This document shows positions 42,970-51,821 of a stretch of 64,000 nucleotides of DNA, piece after piece. Source of the stretch: UBA8752 sp002336475 (lineage in GTDB: Bacteria > Bacteroidota > Bacteroidia > Flavobacteriales_D > Sanyastnellaceae); contig OX044365.1 in NCBI GenBank assembly GCA_943846755.1, positions 2,852,001 through 2,916,000 on the forward strand, in the 5' to 3' direction. The position numbers and the translations under genes are program-made. How positions within the stretch are numbered: the stretch's first letter is position 1; each line of letters begins with the position of its first letter. Below the pieces are notes generated by a model. The model was not told where the DNA came from and did not search any database. It was given only the letters and a program-made list of their open reading frames with translations.

Positions 42970-45225
42970 ATGAAGCGTTCCCGTATTTCTTTCTTGGTTG
43001 CCTGTCTGTCTTTGGCTGTGGTGATGGTTTCCTGTGGCCCTGATGTGGCGCTTCCCAAGGGTGGCGTCGAGGGTTTGATTCCCATGCCCCAGTCTGTGGC
43101 AATGGGCAGTGGGGACCTGGAATGTCATGGGAGTCTCCATGTCATTTGGCCCGAAGATTGGGAAGCCGAGCAGGACGTCGTGTCGCGCTGGCTTGAAAAC
43201 GCAGGCATCGCCATGGACCCCCAATCGCCCTCGACCATTCGATTCTCAAGGACTGAGGACGTGGAGGGAGCAGAGGCGTACCGTCTAAATGTGGAAAGCA
43301 GAGGGGTGGTGGTGGAAGCCGCAACAGGAGCAGGGTTGTTTAGGGGTTGGATGACTTTGCGCAAAATGCTGCCGGTGGAATGTGAGTCCGGTTGCCCTGA
43401 GGGGTTTGTGTTGCCGGCCATGTCTGTGGTTGACGCGCCTTTTTTCGAGCACCGCGGATTGCTTTTGGACGGTTGCCGGCATTTCCAAGACTTAGATTTT
43501 GTCAAGAAGCAAGTTGATTTGCTGGCATTGCACGGCATGAACGTGCTGCATTGGCACCTCACCGAAGACCAAGGCTGGCGCATCGAGATCAAGGCCCTTC
43601 CACGGTTGACTTCAGTGGGCGCATGGAGGGAGGAAGCAGATGGCACGCGCCACGGGGGGTATTATTCTCAGGAGGAGATTCGAGAGGTGGTGGCCTATGC
43701 AGCTGCCCGTCACATCGAGGTGATTCCAGAGATCGAGATGCCCGGACACAGTTCTGCAGCCTTGGCGGCGTACCCTGAATTGGGGTGCACTGGATTGCCC
43801 TTGGAAGTTCCCGCACGTTGGGGCGTTTTCAAGGACATCTATTGCGCGGGCAACGACAGCACTTTTGGATTCTTGGAGGCTGTTTTGGATGAGGTGGTGG
43901 AACTGTTTCCCAGCCCACGGATTCACATCGGAGGAGATGAAGCCCCCAAGGTCCGCTGGTCGTCTTGCAAAAAATGCCAGCGCAGGATGGCCCAAGAAGG
44001 CCTGCAGGATGAGGAGGAGCTGCAGCGTTGGTTCATCGAGCGCATGGGCCGATACTTGGCCTCCAAAGGCAAAACGATCATCGGTTGGGATGAGATTCTC
44101 GAAGGAGGCTTGCCGGAGGGTGCTGCGGTGCAGAGTTGGCGTGGTATGGGGGGCGCTGCAGAGGCGGTGCACCTGGGGGCCGATGTGATTGTATCGCCCA
44201 CGAGCCATTGCTATTTGGACTACCCCTTGCGCAGCACGGACTTGGAAGAGGCGTACAGCTTCAATCCGCTGCCCGACTCCCTCTCGCATGGCCCTGGACG
44301 CATTCTCGGAGGAGAGGGCAACATGTGGACGGAACATGCGCCCCAGGAACTTGTGGAGTCCAAGGTGTATCCGCGACTGACGGCGCTGTCCGAGGTGTAT
44401 TGGAGCGGTCCGAATCGCACCACTCAACCGAAGGCTTACACGGATTTTCTCGCCCGTTTGGATGCCCATTACGTCAGGTTGGATGCCATGGACGTGGACT
44501 ATGGTTTGGAATCTCCGCCCTTTGCCTTGGAAACAGCAGCGGGCGCAAATGGCGCATTGTCGGCTGAGGTGATCGCCTTGGGGCGCGGCGTGACGGGCAG
44601 AGGCCTGTGGACAGGGACTGATGCGGATTCCGTAAGCTCTGGGGTGTCTTTTGAAGTGCGCGGCCCGGGTGAGGTGGTAATGGAGGTGGGGCGCAGGGGA
44701 AAGTGGACCGGACAACAGGTGGCTTTCCCCTTGGATGGGCACGACGCCGCATTCAAGCCGCTGATGCTGTCTTATGCGCCCAGTCCATGGTACACGGGAG
44801 GTGGGAATGGTGCACTGGTCGATGGTAAACTCGGGTCATCTGACTTTCGGGATGGCGCTTGGCAAGCTCAGCAGGGGGTGGACATGACCGCCACAGTGGA
44901 TTTGGGCGCTCTGCAAACCATTGAGGAAGTGGCCACCGGTGTCTACCTGTACCAGGATGCTTGGATATTTCTCCCGGCCAGTGTTTTGTGGGAAGGGTCG
45001 GAAGACGGAAAGCAATGGAGCACCTTGGCCAGGATCGCACCGGGCGATGTGTTGGCACGTGATGACCGACAACAGCGCATGTCCCTCAAAGCTGTCGTGA
45101 GGCCGGGCGCTCCGCAGGCTCAATTTGTGCGCATGACGGTGACCAATGCTGGACCATGTCCTGATTGGCACGCGGCCGCCGGATCTGAAAGCTGGCTGTT
45201 TCTTGATGAGATCACGGTGCGATAG
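42970..45225 (+). CDS. GH20 beta-N-acetylhexosaminidase lipoprotein with discoidin-like C-terminus
   Basis: Exo-beta-N-acetylhexosaminidase of 751 residues, releasing GlcNAc or GalNAc. ATG 42970 gives a lipoprotein signal (LACLSLAVVMVSC in outline, Cys about 22). The N-terminal GH20b-like domain (IPMPQSVAMGSGDL, AEAYRLNVESRGVVVEAATGAGLFRGWMTLRK) is followed by the catalytic barrel: HRGLLLDGCRHFQDLDFVKKQVD, LHWHLTEDQGWRIEIK, IPEIEMPGHSSAALAAYPEL, and IHIGGDEAP, the Asp-Glu catalytic pair (about residue 320). Then VQSWRGMGGAAEAVHLGADVI. The C-terminal region (VDGKLGSSDFRDGAWQAQ ... QFVRMTVTN) is an F5/8-type-C-like domain, common in Bacteroidota GH20s. Likely acts on chitin oligomers or N-glycan GlcNAc. 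Confidence 0.93.
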   Translation: MKRSRISFLVACLSLAVVMVSCGPDVALPKGGVEGLIPMPQSVAMGSGDLECHGSLHVIWPEDWEAEQDVVSRWLENAGIAMDPQSPSTIRFSRTEDVEGAEAYRLNVESRGVVVEAATGAGLFRGWMTLRKMLPVECESGCPEGFVLPAMSVVDAPFFEHRGLLLDGCRHFQDLDFVKKQVDLLALHGMNVLHWHLTEDQGWRIEIKALPRLTSVGAWREEADGTRHGGYYSQEEIREVVAYAAARHIEVIPEIEMPGHSSAALAAYPELGCTGLPLEVPARWGVFKDIYCAGNDSTFGFLEAVLDEVVELFPSPRIHIGGDEAPKVRWSSCKKCQRRMAQEGLQDEEELQRWFIERMGRYLASKGKTIIGWDEILEGGLPEGAAVQSWRGMGGAAEAVHLGADVIVSPTSHCYLDYPLRSTDLEEAYSFNPLPDSLSHGPGRILGGEGNMWTEHAPQELVESKVYPRLTALSEVYWSGPNRTTQPKAYTDFLARLDAHYVRLDAMDVDYGLESPPFALETAAGANGALSAEVIALGRGVTGRGLWTGTDADSVSSGVSFEVRGPGEVVMEVGRRGKWTGQQVAFPLDGHDAAFKPLMLSYAPSPWYTGGGNGALVDGKLGSSDFRDGAWQAQQGVDMTATVDLGALQTIEEVATGVYLYQDAWIFLPASVLWEGSEDGKQWSTLARIAPGDVLARDDRQQRMSLKAVVRPGAPQAQFVRMTVTNAGPCPDWHAAAGSESWLFLDEITVR

Positions 45226-45349
45226 AAATAAAAAGAGGGTGAGGTAATGTTTCGGAGAGTAAGGCGTAACAATTCCTTTACCAATATCTCATTTTACCTT
45301 CTCGTTCTTGTCGAAAAGCCCCACGTATTTCGCCGTGCAAAACACGAAC

Positions 45350-46909
45350 ATGAAATACATCAGTACCCTTTTCTCTTTTCTTGTCCTGACTTCAGTGGCT
45401 CAATCCCAATGTGATTGCCCTCCCATCGGTGACCGCCCCATTGTCAATGTGGCATCCGGAGGTTCTGGCACGACGACTTGGACCTGCTCCAATACCTACG
45501 TTTTGGACGGCTATGTCTTCGTTCAGGCCGGACAGGCATTGACCATCGAAGCAGGTACTGTAGTGAAAGGCGCTGCTGGATCTGGCGTGGATGCTGCGGC
45601 CCTGATTGTGTCCCGTGATGGACAAATCCTTGCAGAGGGAACGGCAGATTGTCCCATTGTCATGACCTACGAAGGCGATCCTTTGGACGGTTCCATCTCC
45701 TATGATACCCGCGGCCAGTGGGGCGGTTTGATCGTCTTGGGCAATGCCACCACCAATTTTGGAGGTGTGGCACAAGTAGAGGGCATTCCATCCGATAATG
45801 ACCAGGCCTCTTATGGTGGTGACGATGATGCTGACAACAGCGGCGTTTTGCGCTTTGTGTCCGTGCGCCATGGTGGTGCGGAATTGGGTGCAGCCAACGA
45901 AATCAACGGCATCACCTTTGCCGGTGTCGGGTCAGGTACCATTGTCGAAAACGTAGAAGTGGTGTCCAACTTGGACGACGGCATCGAGTTCTTCGGTGGT
46001 TCGGTTTCCGTAAAAAATGCCGTGGTGGCCTTTTGTGGTGACGACAGCTTTGACTGGGACCAAGGATATCACGGGCAGCTCAATGAAAATTGGCTCGCCA
46101 TTCAGGATCAACCGGGTGCCATTGGTGACCGCGGAGGTGAATTGGATGGAGACGACTCTGACGACGGCAATGTCAGTTCAGATGAGATGCCTTTTTCCAC
46201 ACCCACAGTGGTCGGTTGGACCATCGTCGGCGTCGGTGGAGGCCAAGGTCTGTTGTTCCGCAATGGATCTGGAGGACACGTGTCCAATGCTGTGATCGCC
46301 AACGTGGCTGAGGGCATTGAAATCGAGGACAAGGAGACCCCCATGGACGCCTTTGACCATTGGGTAAATGGGGACTTGACCTTGGGCAACATCACCGTTT
46401 TGGGAGACGATGCCTTGGACTACGACGGCACGGAAGTGGAAGATGGAGATGCGCAACTTGACGCCTATGCGGCGGACAATGGCATTGCCGTTGACAACAG
46501 TTTAGAAGTGGACTACACCTTCGGTTTTAACGCCAGCGGAACTTCAGCTACCGACACCCTCGATTTGGAGTGTGGTTTGGGTTCTGGCCACGCATGGGCT
46601 TTGGGTTGGACGTTCTGCGACGCCATCAATTTGTTTGGTGGCCAAGGCGGCGTCAGTACTGTGGCCGAGGGGGGATCCAAGCGCTTGGTCTTGTGGCCCA
46701 ATCCCGCGTCTGGATCTGATGTGCATGTGGGCGGACTGGTCACTGGTGCAGCGCTGGAAGTGCGCAACGTGATGGGCAAAATCGTTTGGCAGGGTGCGGT
46801 TTCCGCTGGCACTGCTCTGCTGCCCGCAGCGACATGGTCCACCGGCACGTATATCTTGAGCTGGAACGAAGCTGGAGTACTTGGCCGCCAGCGTTTCATC
46901 GTTCAATAA
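45350..46909 (+). CDS. T9SS-exported right-handed beta-helix type surface protein
   Basis: A 519-residue secreted protein; MKYISTLFSFLVLTSVAQSQ is the signal peptide (ATG 45350). The body has the Bacteroidota pattern TWTCSNTYVLDGYVFVQAGQALTIEAGTVVKGA, GQWGGLIVLGNA, LRFVSVRHGGAELG, INGITFAGVGSGTIVENVEVVSNLDDGIEFFGGSVSVKNAVV, DDSFDWDQGYHGQLNENWLAIQD, characteristic of a parallel beta-helix. Negatively charged turns may bind calcium. The C-terminus LVLWPNPASGSDVHVGG ... WSTGTYILSWNEAG is a T9SS sorting domain. No catalytic residues recognised. Function is probably structural or adhesive. Confidence 0.75.
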   Translation: MKYISTLFSFLVLTSVAQSQCDCPPIGDRPIVNVASGGSGTTTWTCSNTYVLDGYVFVQAGQALTIEAGTVVKGAAGSGVDAAALIVSRDGQILAEGTADCPIVMTYEGDPLDGSISYDTRGQWGGLIVLGNATTNFGGVAQVEGIPSDNDQASYGGDDDADNSGVLRFVSVRHGGAELGAANEINGITFAGVGSGTIVENVEVVSNLDDGIEFFGGSVSVKNAVVAFCGDDSFDWDQGYHGQLNENWLAIQDQPGAIGDRGGELDGDDSDDGNVSSDEMPFSTPTVVGWTIVGVGGGQGLLFRNGSGGHVSNAVIANVAEGIEIEDKETPMDAFDHWVNGDLTLGNITVLGDDALDYDGTEVEDGDAQLDAYAADNGIAVDNSLEVDYTFGFNASGTSATDTLDLECGLGSGHAWALGWTFCDAINLFGGQGGVSTVAEGGSKRLVLWPNPASGSDVHVGGLVTGAALEVRNVMGKIVWQGAVSAGTALLPAATWSTGTYILSWNEAGVLGRQRFIVQ

Positions 46910-46942
46910 GGCCGGAACGGAAGGGCGCGGTATCTTCCCGCC

Positions 46943-49453
46943 ATGCCCCGTTTCTTTTTTTTACTGCTTTTGACAGTGGCCATGAATGGGCCCGTTTTCC
47001 CACAAGGAGACGGGCCCATTTTGCGCCGCACCCTCCCACGTGATTTGAGCCACCACGGGTGCCGTCAGGCCCACCTTCCGGTTCAGGCGCTGTTGGCCCG
47101 CAGGAGCAGCGCGGCAGATGGGAATTTCGACATGTCAGGGTCATTGGCCCGGAGTGACTCCTTTGACATCACGCACTATGGCTTGGAGTTGGACGTCACC
47201 GCCGCATCGTCCCTTCAGGTCACAGGGTCTGCCCACATCACGTTTGAGACTTTGGAACCAGGAGCGAACAACCTGTGGTTTGACCTCGAAGGCTCGCTGG
47301 ATGTGGATTCATTGAGCTTAGATGGTGTGACTTGGGCATTTGATCAGATCGGAGACTCCGTGTTTGTTTCCGCTCCCGACGGGGGCTGGCAACCTGCCGG
47401 ACCGCAAGTGGTGGGCCTGCATTACCATGGCCAACCGGGCAAGGATCCTTATTGGGGGGGCATGTACCTCACCGGGGACTACATCTTCAGCTTGGGCATA
47501 GGCCTGACCACCATTCCACCCAACCATGGAAAGGCTTGGTATCCTTGCTTTGACCAGTTCCGCGAGCGTTCTGCATACACCTGCGGCATTACCAGTGCAG
47601 GGGGGAAACGCTTCCATGGCCAAGGACACCTGGTGCAGACCGACAGTTTGGGGGGAGATACCATCCGGCGCGTGTTTGACATGCCCCAGCCCATACCGAC
47701 TTATTTGAGCGCCATTGCGGTGGCGGATTACCAAGACTGGGACACGACCCATGTGGGGACGTATGGAGAAGTGCCCATTCGCCTGACCGCCAAGGCGGCC
47801 AACCTCAATTTGATGAAGAACCGTTTTGCCGACCTCGGGGTCTGCATCGATGCGCTTGAGGACTGGTGGGGTCCGCACGCTTGGGAGCGGGTTGGATATG
47901 TGATCACCACGGATGGAGCCATGGAGCACCCCACCAACATCGCTTACCCTTTGTCCATGTTGCAGCAGAGCAACTTCCAAAATGAAGGGCTGTATGGCCA
48001 TGAATTGGGACACCATTGGTGGGGCGATATGCTGTCGCCCTTGCTGCACAACCACATGTGGATCAAGGAGGGCTTTGCGGAGTATTCGAGCCACTTGTTT
48101 GAAGAGTTGCTCAGTGGCCGTGAAGCCTTTGTGGAGATGGTCAAGGACAACCAGCAGTTTGTGTTGGAGCAGGCCCACATCGATGACCTCGGATTTTGGG
48201 CGCTTTCGCCCATTCCCGATGCAGAGATTTATGGCCGGCACAGCTACAACAAAGGCGCTAGCGTGGTCCACAACCTGCGCAACTATTTGGGCGATGACCT
48301 TTTTCGTTCGGGTGGGCAAGCGGTGCTGGCCACCCACTACGGTGGGGCCATGGACGACGTGATGCTTGAAGCGGCTTGGGAAGAGGCCACAGGCGTCGAC
48401 CTGACGCCTTGGTTTGACGCCCACATTCGCCAACCTGGGTTCTCCACCTGGGTGCTCGACAGCACCTCGACCATGGGCCTCGGAGCGCCGACAGGGGCGG
48501 TCACGACGTTGTACCTCCAGCAGAAGCTGCGGGAATGCGACAACCACCATGAGAACGAACCCCTCGATGTCACGGTGTGGGACGCTGAAGGCAACAGGGA
48601 AGTGGCCCAAATTGTGGTGGGCGGACAATACGCTACGGCCCAAGTCGTGACGGCCTTAGAGCCGGTCATGGTGGCGCTCAATGCGGAAGGCCGTTTGAAC
48701 CAAGGCCGCATGGACCTCGATTATTGGATTTCAGAAACGTCTTCTTTGCAAAACCTGCCGTGGGTGGACATGCGCATCGGATGTGACGAGATCACAGAGG
48801 GCGACAGTGCATTGGTCAGGGTGGAGCACCATTGGGCGGGACCTGACGGTGCAGCAGGGGAGACCCCTGCGGAAATGGCGCCGTACATGGAGGCCATCAG
48901 CAGCACCCATTTCTGGACCATCAGTGGCATTTGGCCTGAAGGGGGCCTTCTGTTGGATGCCCGGTTCACCTACCGTGGAGGAGATGAGGACGAACTCGAC
49001 TTTGACCTTTATGGTCAGACTGAGGCCGATGCGTTTTTGGCTTGGCGCGCAAGCCCTGCAGATCCTTGGGTAGAGTACCCAGACTATGAACTTCAGATGG
49101 GTTCTGCCTTCAATGGCAGTGGGGTGTTCAAGGTGTCGCGGTTGCGCCGCGGTCAATATGCCTTTGCCAATGGAGACGTGTCCGTAGGGGTGGCTTCTCC
49201 GGATGCCGGGGAACTCCCAACCGAAGGTGTCTACCCCAATCCCGCCCGGGATGAGGTGCATGTGAATTGGCCTGAACAGGCCCGCACGCTTTCCGTACAA
49301 GACGCCTCAGGGCGCGAAGTCCAAAGGATCAACGTCACCAACCCCGGCCACAGGGTGTTGCCTGCTGCAGAATGGCCGCGGGGGACGGTCATGTTGGTGT
49401 GGATGGATGCCGATGGCGGGATGTGCGGAACATCGCGCTTATTGCTGGAATAG
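46943..49453 (+). CDS. secreted M1-family metallopeptidase with T9SS sorting domain
   Basis: An 836-residue aminopeptidase-like zinc metalloprotease of the M1 (gluzincin) family. A signal peptide (FFLLLLTVAMNGPVFPQG) is followed by the N-terminal beta-saddle (FDITHYGLELDVTAASSLQVTGSAHITFE). The active site is GHELGHHWWGDMLSPLLHNHMWIKEGFAEY: HExxH near residue 352 with the third ligand glutamate 18 residues on; the GAMEN-like exopeptidase motif reads DGAMEHPTNI, a variant lacking the N. The C-terminus carries GVYPNPARDEVHVNWP ... WPRGTVMLVWMDADG, a T9SS sorting domain. Likely an extracellular peptide scavenger, although the altered GAMEN motif leaves specificity open. Confidence 0.88.
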   Translation: MPRFFFLLLLTVAMNGPVFPQGDGPILRRTLPRDLSHHGCRQAHLPVQALLARRSSAADGNFDMSGSLARSDSFDITHYGLELDVTAASSLQVTGSAHITFETLEPGANNLWFDLEGSLDVDSLSLDGVTWAFDQIGDSVFVSAPDGGWQPAGPQVVGLHYHGQPGKDPYWGGMYLTGDYIFSLGIGLTTIPPNHGKAWYPCFDQFRERSAYTCGITSAGGKRFHGQGHLVQTDSLGGDTIRRVFDMPQPIPTYLSAIAVADYQDWDTTHVGTYGEVPIRLTAKAANLNLMKNRFADLGVCIDALEDWWGPHAWERVGYVITTDGAMEHPTNIAYPLSMLQQSNFQNEGLYGHELGHHWWGDMLSPLLHNHMWIKEGFAEYSSHLFEELLSGREAFVEMVKDNQQFVLEQAHIDDLGFWALSPIPDAEIYGRHSYNKGASVVHNLRNYLGDDLFRSGGQAVLATHYGGAMDDVMLEAAWEEATGVDLTPWFDAHIRQPGFSTWVLDSTSTMGLGAPTGAVTTLYLQQKLRECDNHHENEPLDVTVWDAEGNREVAQIVVGGQYATAQVVTALEPVMVALNAEGRLNQGRMDLDYWISETSSLQNLPWVDMRIGCDEITEGDSALVRVEHHWAGPDGAAGETPAEMAPYMEAISSTHFWTISGIWPEGGLLLDARFTYRGGDEDELDFDLYGQTEADAFLAWRASPADPWVEYPDYELQMGSAFNGSGVFKVSRLRRGQYAFANGDVSVGVASPDAGELPTEGVYPNPARDEVHVNWPEQARTLSVQDASGREVQRINVTNPGHRVLPAAEWPRGTVMLVWMDADGGMCGTSRLLLE

Positions 49454-49469
49454 GTCCTGGTAAGGCCGT

Positions 49470-50354
49470 TTAGAACTTGCGTTTCCCTGCGGAGTCCCAC
49501 AGGCCCCAAAACGCTCCGACGCTGCCTTCTGTGCCCACCTTCCAACCTTCGTCGAAGGCCGAGAAGTAAAACATCTCAATGTCCTCTTTTTGGGACCAGC
49601 GCTGTGCGTTGATGAAGTATTTGAGCGCGTTTTCGTAACCCGGCTCGGCCACGCCGAGCGGATCGCCTTCGCTGGGCCATCCGGTTTCGGTGATGATGAC
49701 CCTTTTGCCCTGTGCCGCCTGCTTTGCCTGATAGTACATCTGTTTCATGTACAGCAGTGAATAATCGATGTGGCATCCCTCCCAATATGGATAGCAGTTG
49801 GCCAAAATCACATCGCAAGCCTCTGTGATGTCCGGCCGGTTGGTGAATTCATAGTAGGCATCCACATACCCCACGGGCGTGTCAGGCAAGGCTTCCTTGA
49901 CCCGAAGGATGTATTCGAGGAGTTCGGACTCCTCCATTTCCTCGCGGTACATCACCTCATTGCCCACAGCTGCAACATCTACGAACCCTGCGCGGGCCAA
50001 TTCGATCAAGCGCGCGACCTCTTCCTCGTTTTTTTTCTTGTCCTCACCCAACCAGGCGCCGACCAGCGTCTTGAAGCCATATTCCCTTGCCAACTGAGGA
50101 ATCATGTCGTTTCCTTCGGTGCAGGAGAAGACACGGACCCATCGGGTATGGGGTTGAAGGAGGGCGAGTTTTCTGCGCACTTGCTCCTCCGAAATGGGAT
50201 CTCCCGGCTCTTGTTCTCCCTCGTAAGGGCTGAAACAAATGCCGTGCATTTGATGGTCCAACAGGTTGGCACACTCTTTCTGCAGCGCCAGCTGATCGAG
50301 CGCGTTGACTTCAGTCCCGGTGAGAGAGAGGACTTTTTCCTTGCGGTATGACAT
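49470..50354 (-). CDS. GH17 beta-1,3-glucan hydrolase, no signal peptide
   Basis: A 294-residue single-domain GH17 enzyme. Motifs: MHGICFSPYEG, IDLARA..., VDVAAVGNEVMYREEMEE (acid/base glutamate in GNEV, about residue 131) and RVIITETGWPSEGDP (nucleophile glutamate in ETGWPS, about residue 223), followed by FYFSAFDEGWK. No signal peptide, so it is probably cytoplasmic, acting on imported beta-1,3-oligosaccharides. It is the last gene of the minus-strand operon, 22 bp after the transporter, and converges with the M1 peptidase gene (16 bp apart, no room for a strong terminator). Complete and intact. Confidence 0.88.
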   Translation of the reverse strand: MSYRKEKVLSLTGTEVNALDQLALQKECANLLDHQMHGICFSPYEGEQEPGDPISEEQVRRKLALLQPHTRWVRVFSCTEGNDMIPQLAREYGFKTLVGAWLGEDKKKNEEEVARLIELARAGFVDVAAVGNEVMYREEMEESELLEYILRVKEALPDTPVGYVDAYYEFTNRPDITEACDVILANCYPYWEGCHIDYSLLYMKQMYYQAKQAAQGKRVIITETGWPSEGDPLGVAEPGYENALKYFINAQRWSQKEDIEMFYFSAFDEGWKVGTEGSVGAFWGLWDSAGKRKF

Positions 50355-50376
50355 GACCGGTGTTGGCGATCTTGGT

Positions 50377-51808
50377 TTATCCGTTGACGGCTTTGCGTTG
50401 TTCCATCAACTGGGCTTTTATTTCCTCTGCTTTCGCTTCTGTGATGTCGTAATTCTTCATGATCAACACGGCTGCCGACAACGCCTGCAATGGGGAGGAA
50501 GGTGTAGAACATGCGCATGCCCGTTACGGCAGATTCAGTGACGTTGCCGGCGTCGAAACCAACCACGGACAGGAAGGTTCCACTCAACAGCGCCGCCACA
50601 CCGAAGCCGAGCTTGACCATCCACCAGTACACTGCACCGAGCACGCCTTCCCGGCGCTTGCCGGTTTGCAATTCATCCAGGTCGCAGACATCTGCAGTCA
50701 TGCTCATCATGATGGTGAAGAGGCTGCCGATTCCGAAGGAATGGAAGGGCAAAGCGAAGAGGAACAGGTAGGGTTTGCCAGGGACAAACAGGAACCAAAA
50801 CAGGATGTACCCGATAATTGAAATCAGCTGGGAAATGATGAACGCCCTCTTTTTCCCCATGCGCTTGGACATGCGTGCTACGAGGGGAATGACCAAGAAC
50901 GTTGTGATCAACGCTCCAACCGATCCGTGCATGGCCGGCCAGGTTCCGGCACTGGCGGGATCACTGTTGAAGAGGTAATGGACAATGATCAGGAAGGTGT
51001 AGGCAGCAATGACATTGAATGAGTTGAAAATCAGAAATGTAGCGCCTGCGATTTGACGGAATTGTTTGATGCGAAAAGCCTCGAAAGCAGAGACGAAAAT
51101 CTCCTTGACGCTCCGAATGACTTGTGAGGCACTGATGGGGACGAAATCCGTTCGGTCCAGGGTGGGCTTGCTCTTGATGAAAATCGCCGGAATGAGGGCG
51201 AAAAGGGTGCACGGAATGGCGACCCAAACAGCCAATTCCCTGACGCCTTGGTCAGCCCCTTCAGGAAACCAAGTCGGATCGTACAGGATGACCCAGAACC
51301 ACGGCGCGATGACCCACGCCCATTGCCCAATGAACTGGGCAACGGCCATGATGTCCGTGCGCTCGTGGAAGTCTTCACTGATTTCATAGCCCATGGCCAC
51401 GTAGGGAACGCTGAAAATGGTCAGTCCGAGGTAGAACACGAGCGACCAGCTCAGGAAGTAGATGAAGTTGTACATCACGCCATCGTCCTTGTGGAGCTGC
51501 CACATGGCGATGTAAGCAATGCCCATCAGGATGGCACCAATGAAGACGTACTGCCTTCGCCTGCCCCATTTCGAGCGGGTGTTGTCCGAAATGAACCCCA
51601 TGATGGGGTCCGTGATCGCATCAAAAACGCGGGGAAGGAACTGGATGATGCCCCAAAGCAGCGCAGCAAAGCCAAGGTCTTGTACCAACACGATGATGAA
51701 GACGCCCAAGGCCGCAGGGAACATCTGGTTGGCCAGCATGCCGAACCCAAAGGCGATTTTTTGGCCCATTGGGACGGATGTGGTCGGAGGCGAGGTGGAA
51801 GTGTCCAT
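50377..51808 (-). CDS. MFS (GPH-type) sugar transporter, C-terminal frameshift
   Basis: A 12-helix glycoside-pentoside-hexuronide-type transporter, about 476 residues. MGQKIAFGFGMLANQMFPAALGVF opens helix 1; the family motif region WGIIQFLPRVFDAITDPIMGFISDNTRSKWGRRR is a textbook GPH loop 2-3. More: SVPYVAMGYEISEDFHERTDIMA and MSMTADVCDLDELQTGKRREGV (a GPH C-half signature). Near 50476 the frame breaks; the restored tail is AVLIMKNYDITEAKAEEIKAQLMEQRK ending at TAA 50377-50379, usual for GPH proteins. The shift lies in the last helix region and may be an error. Placed between GH30 (14 bp) and GH17 (22 bp), it should import glucan oligosaccharides across the inner membrane. Confidence 0.85.
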
Positions 51809-51821
51809 GGTTTGGAGATTT

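Noticed and set aside
47318..48643. 441-codon open frame on the minus strand inside the M1 peptidase gene
   Set aside because: Antisense to a fully conserved metallopeptidase; no family text of its own, no plausible start context.
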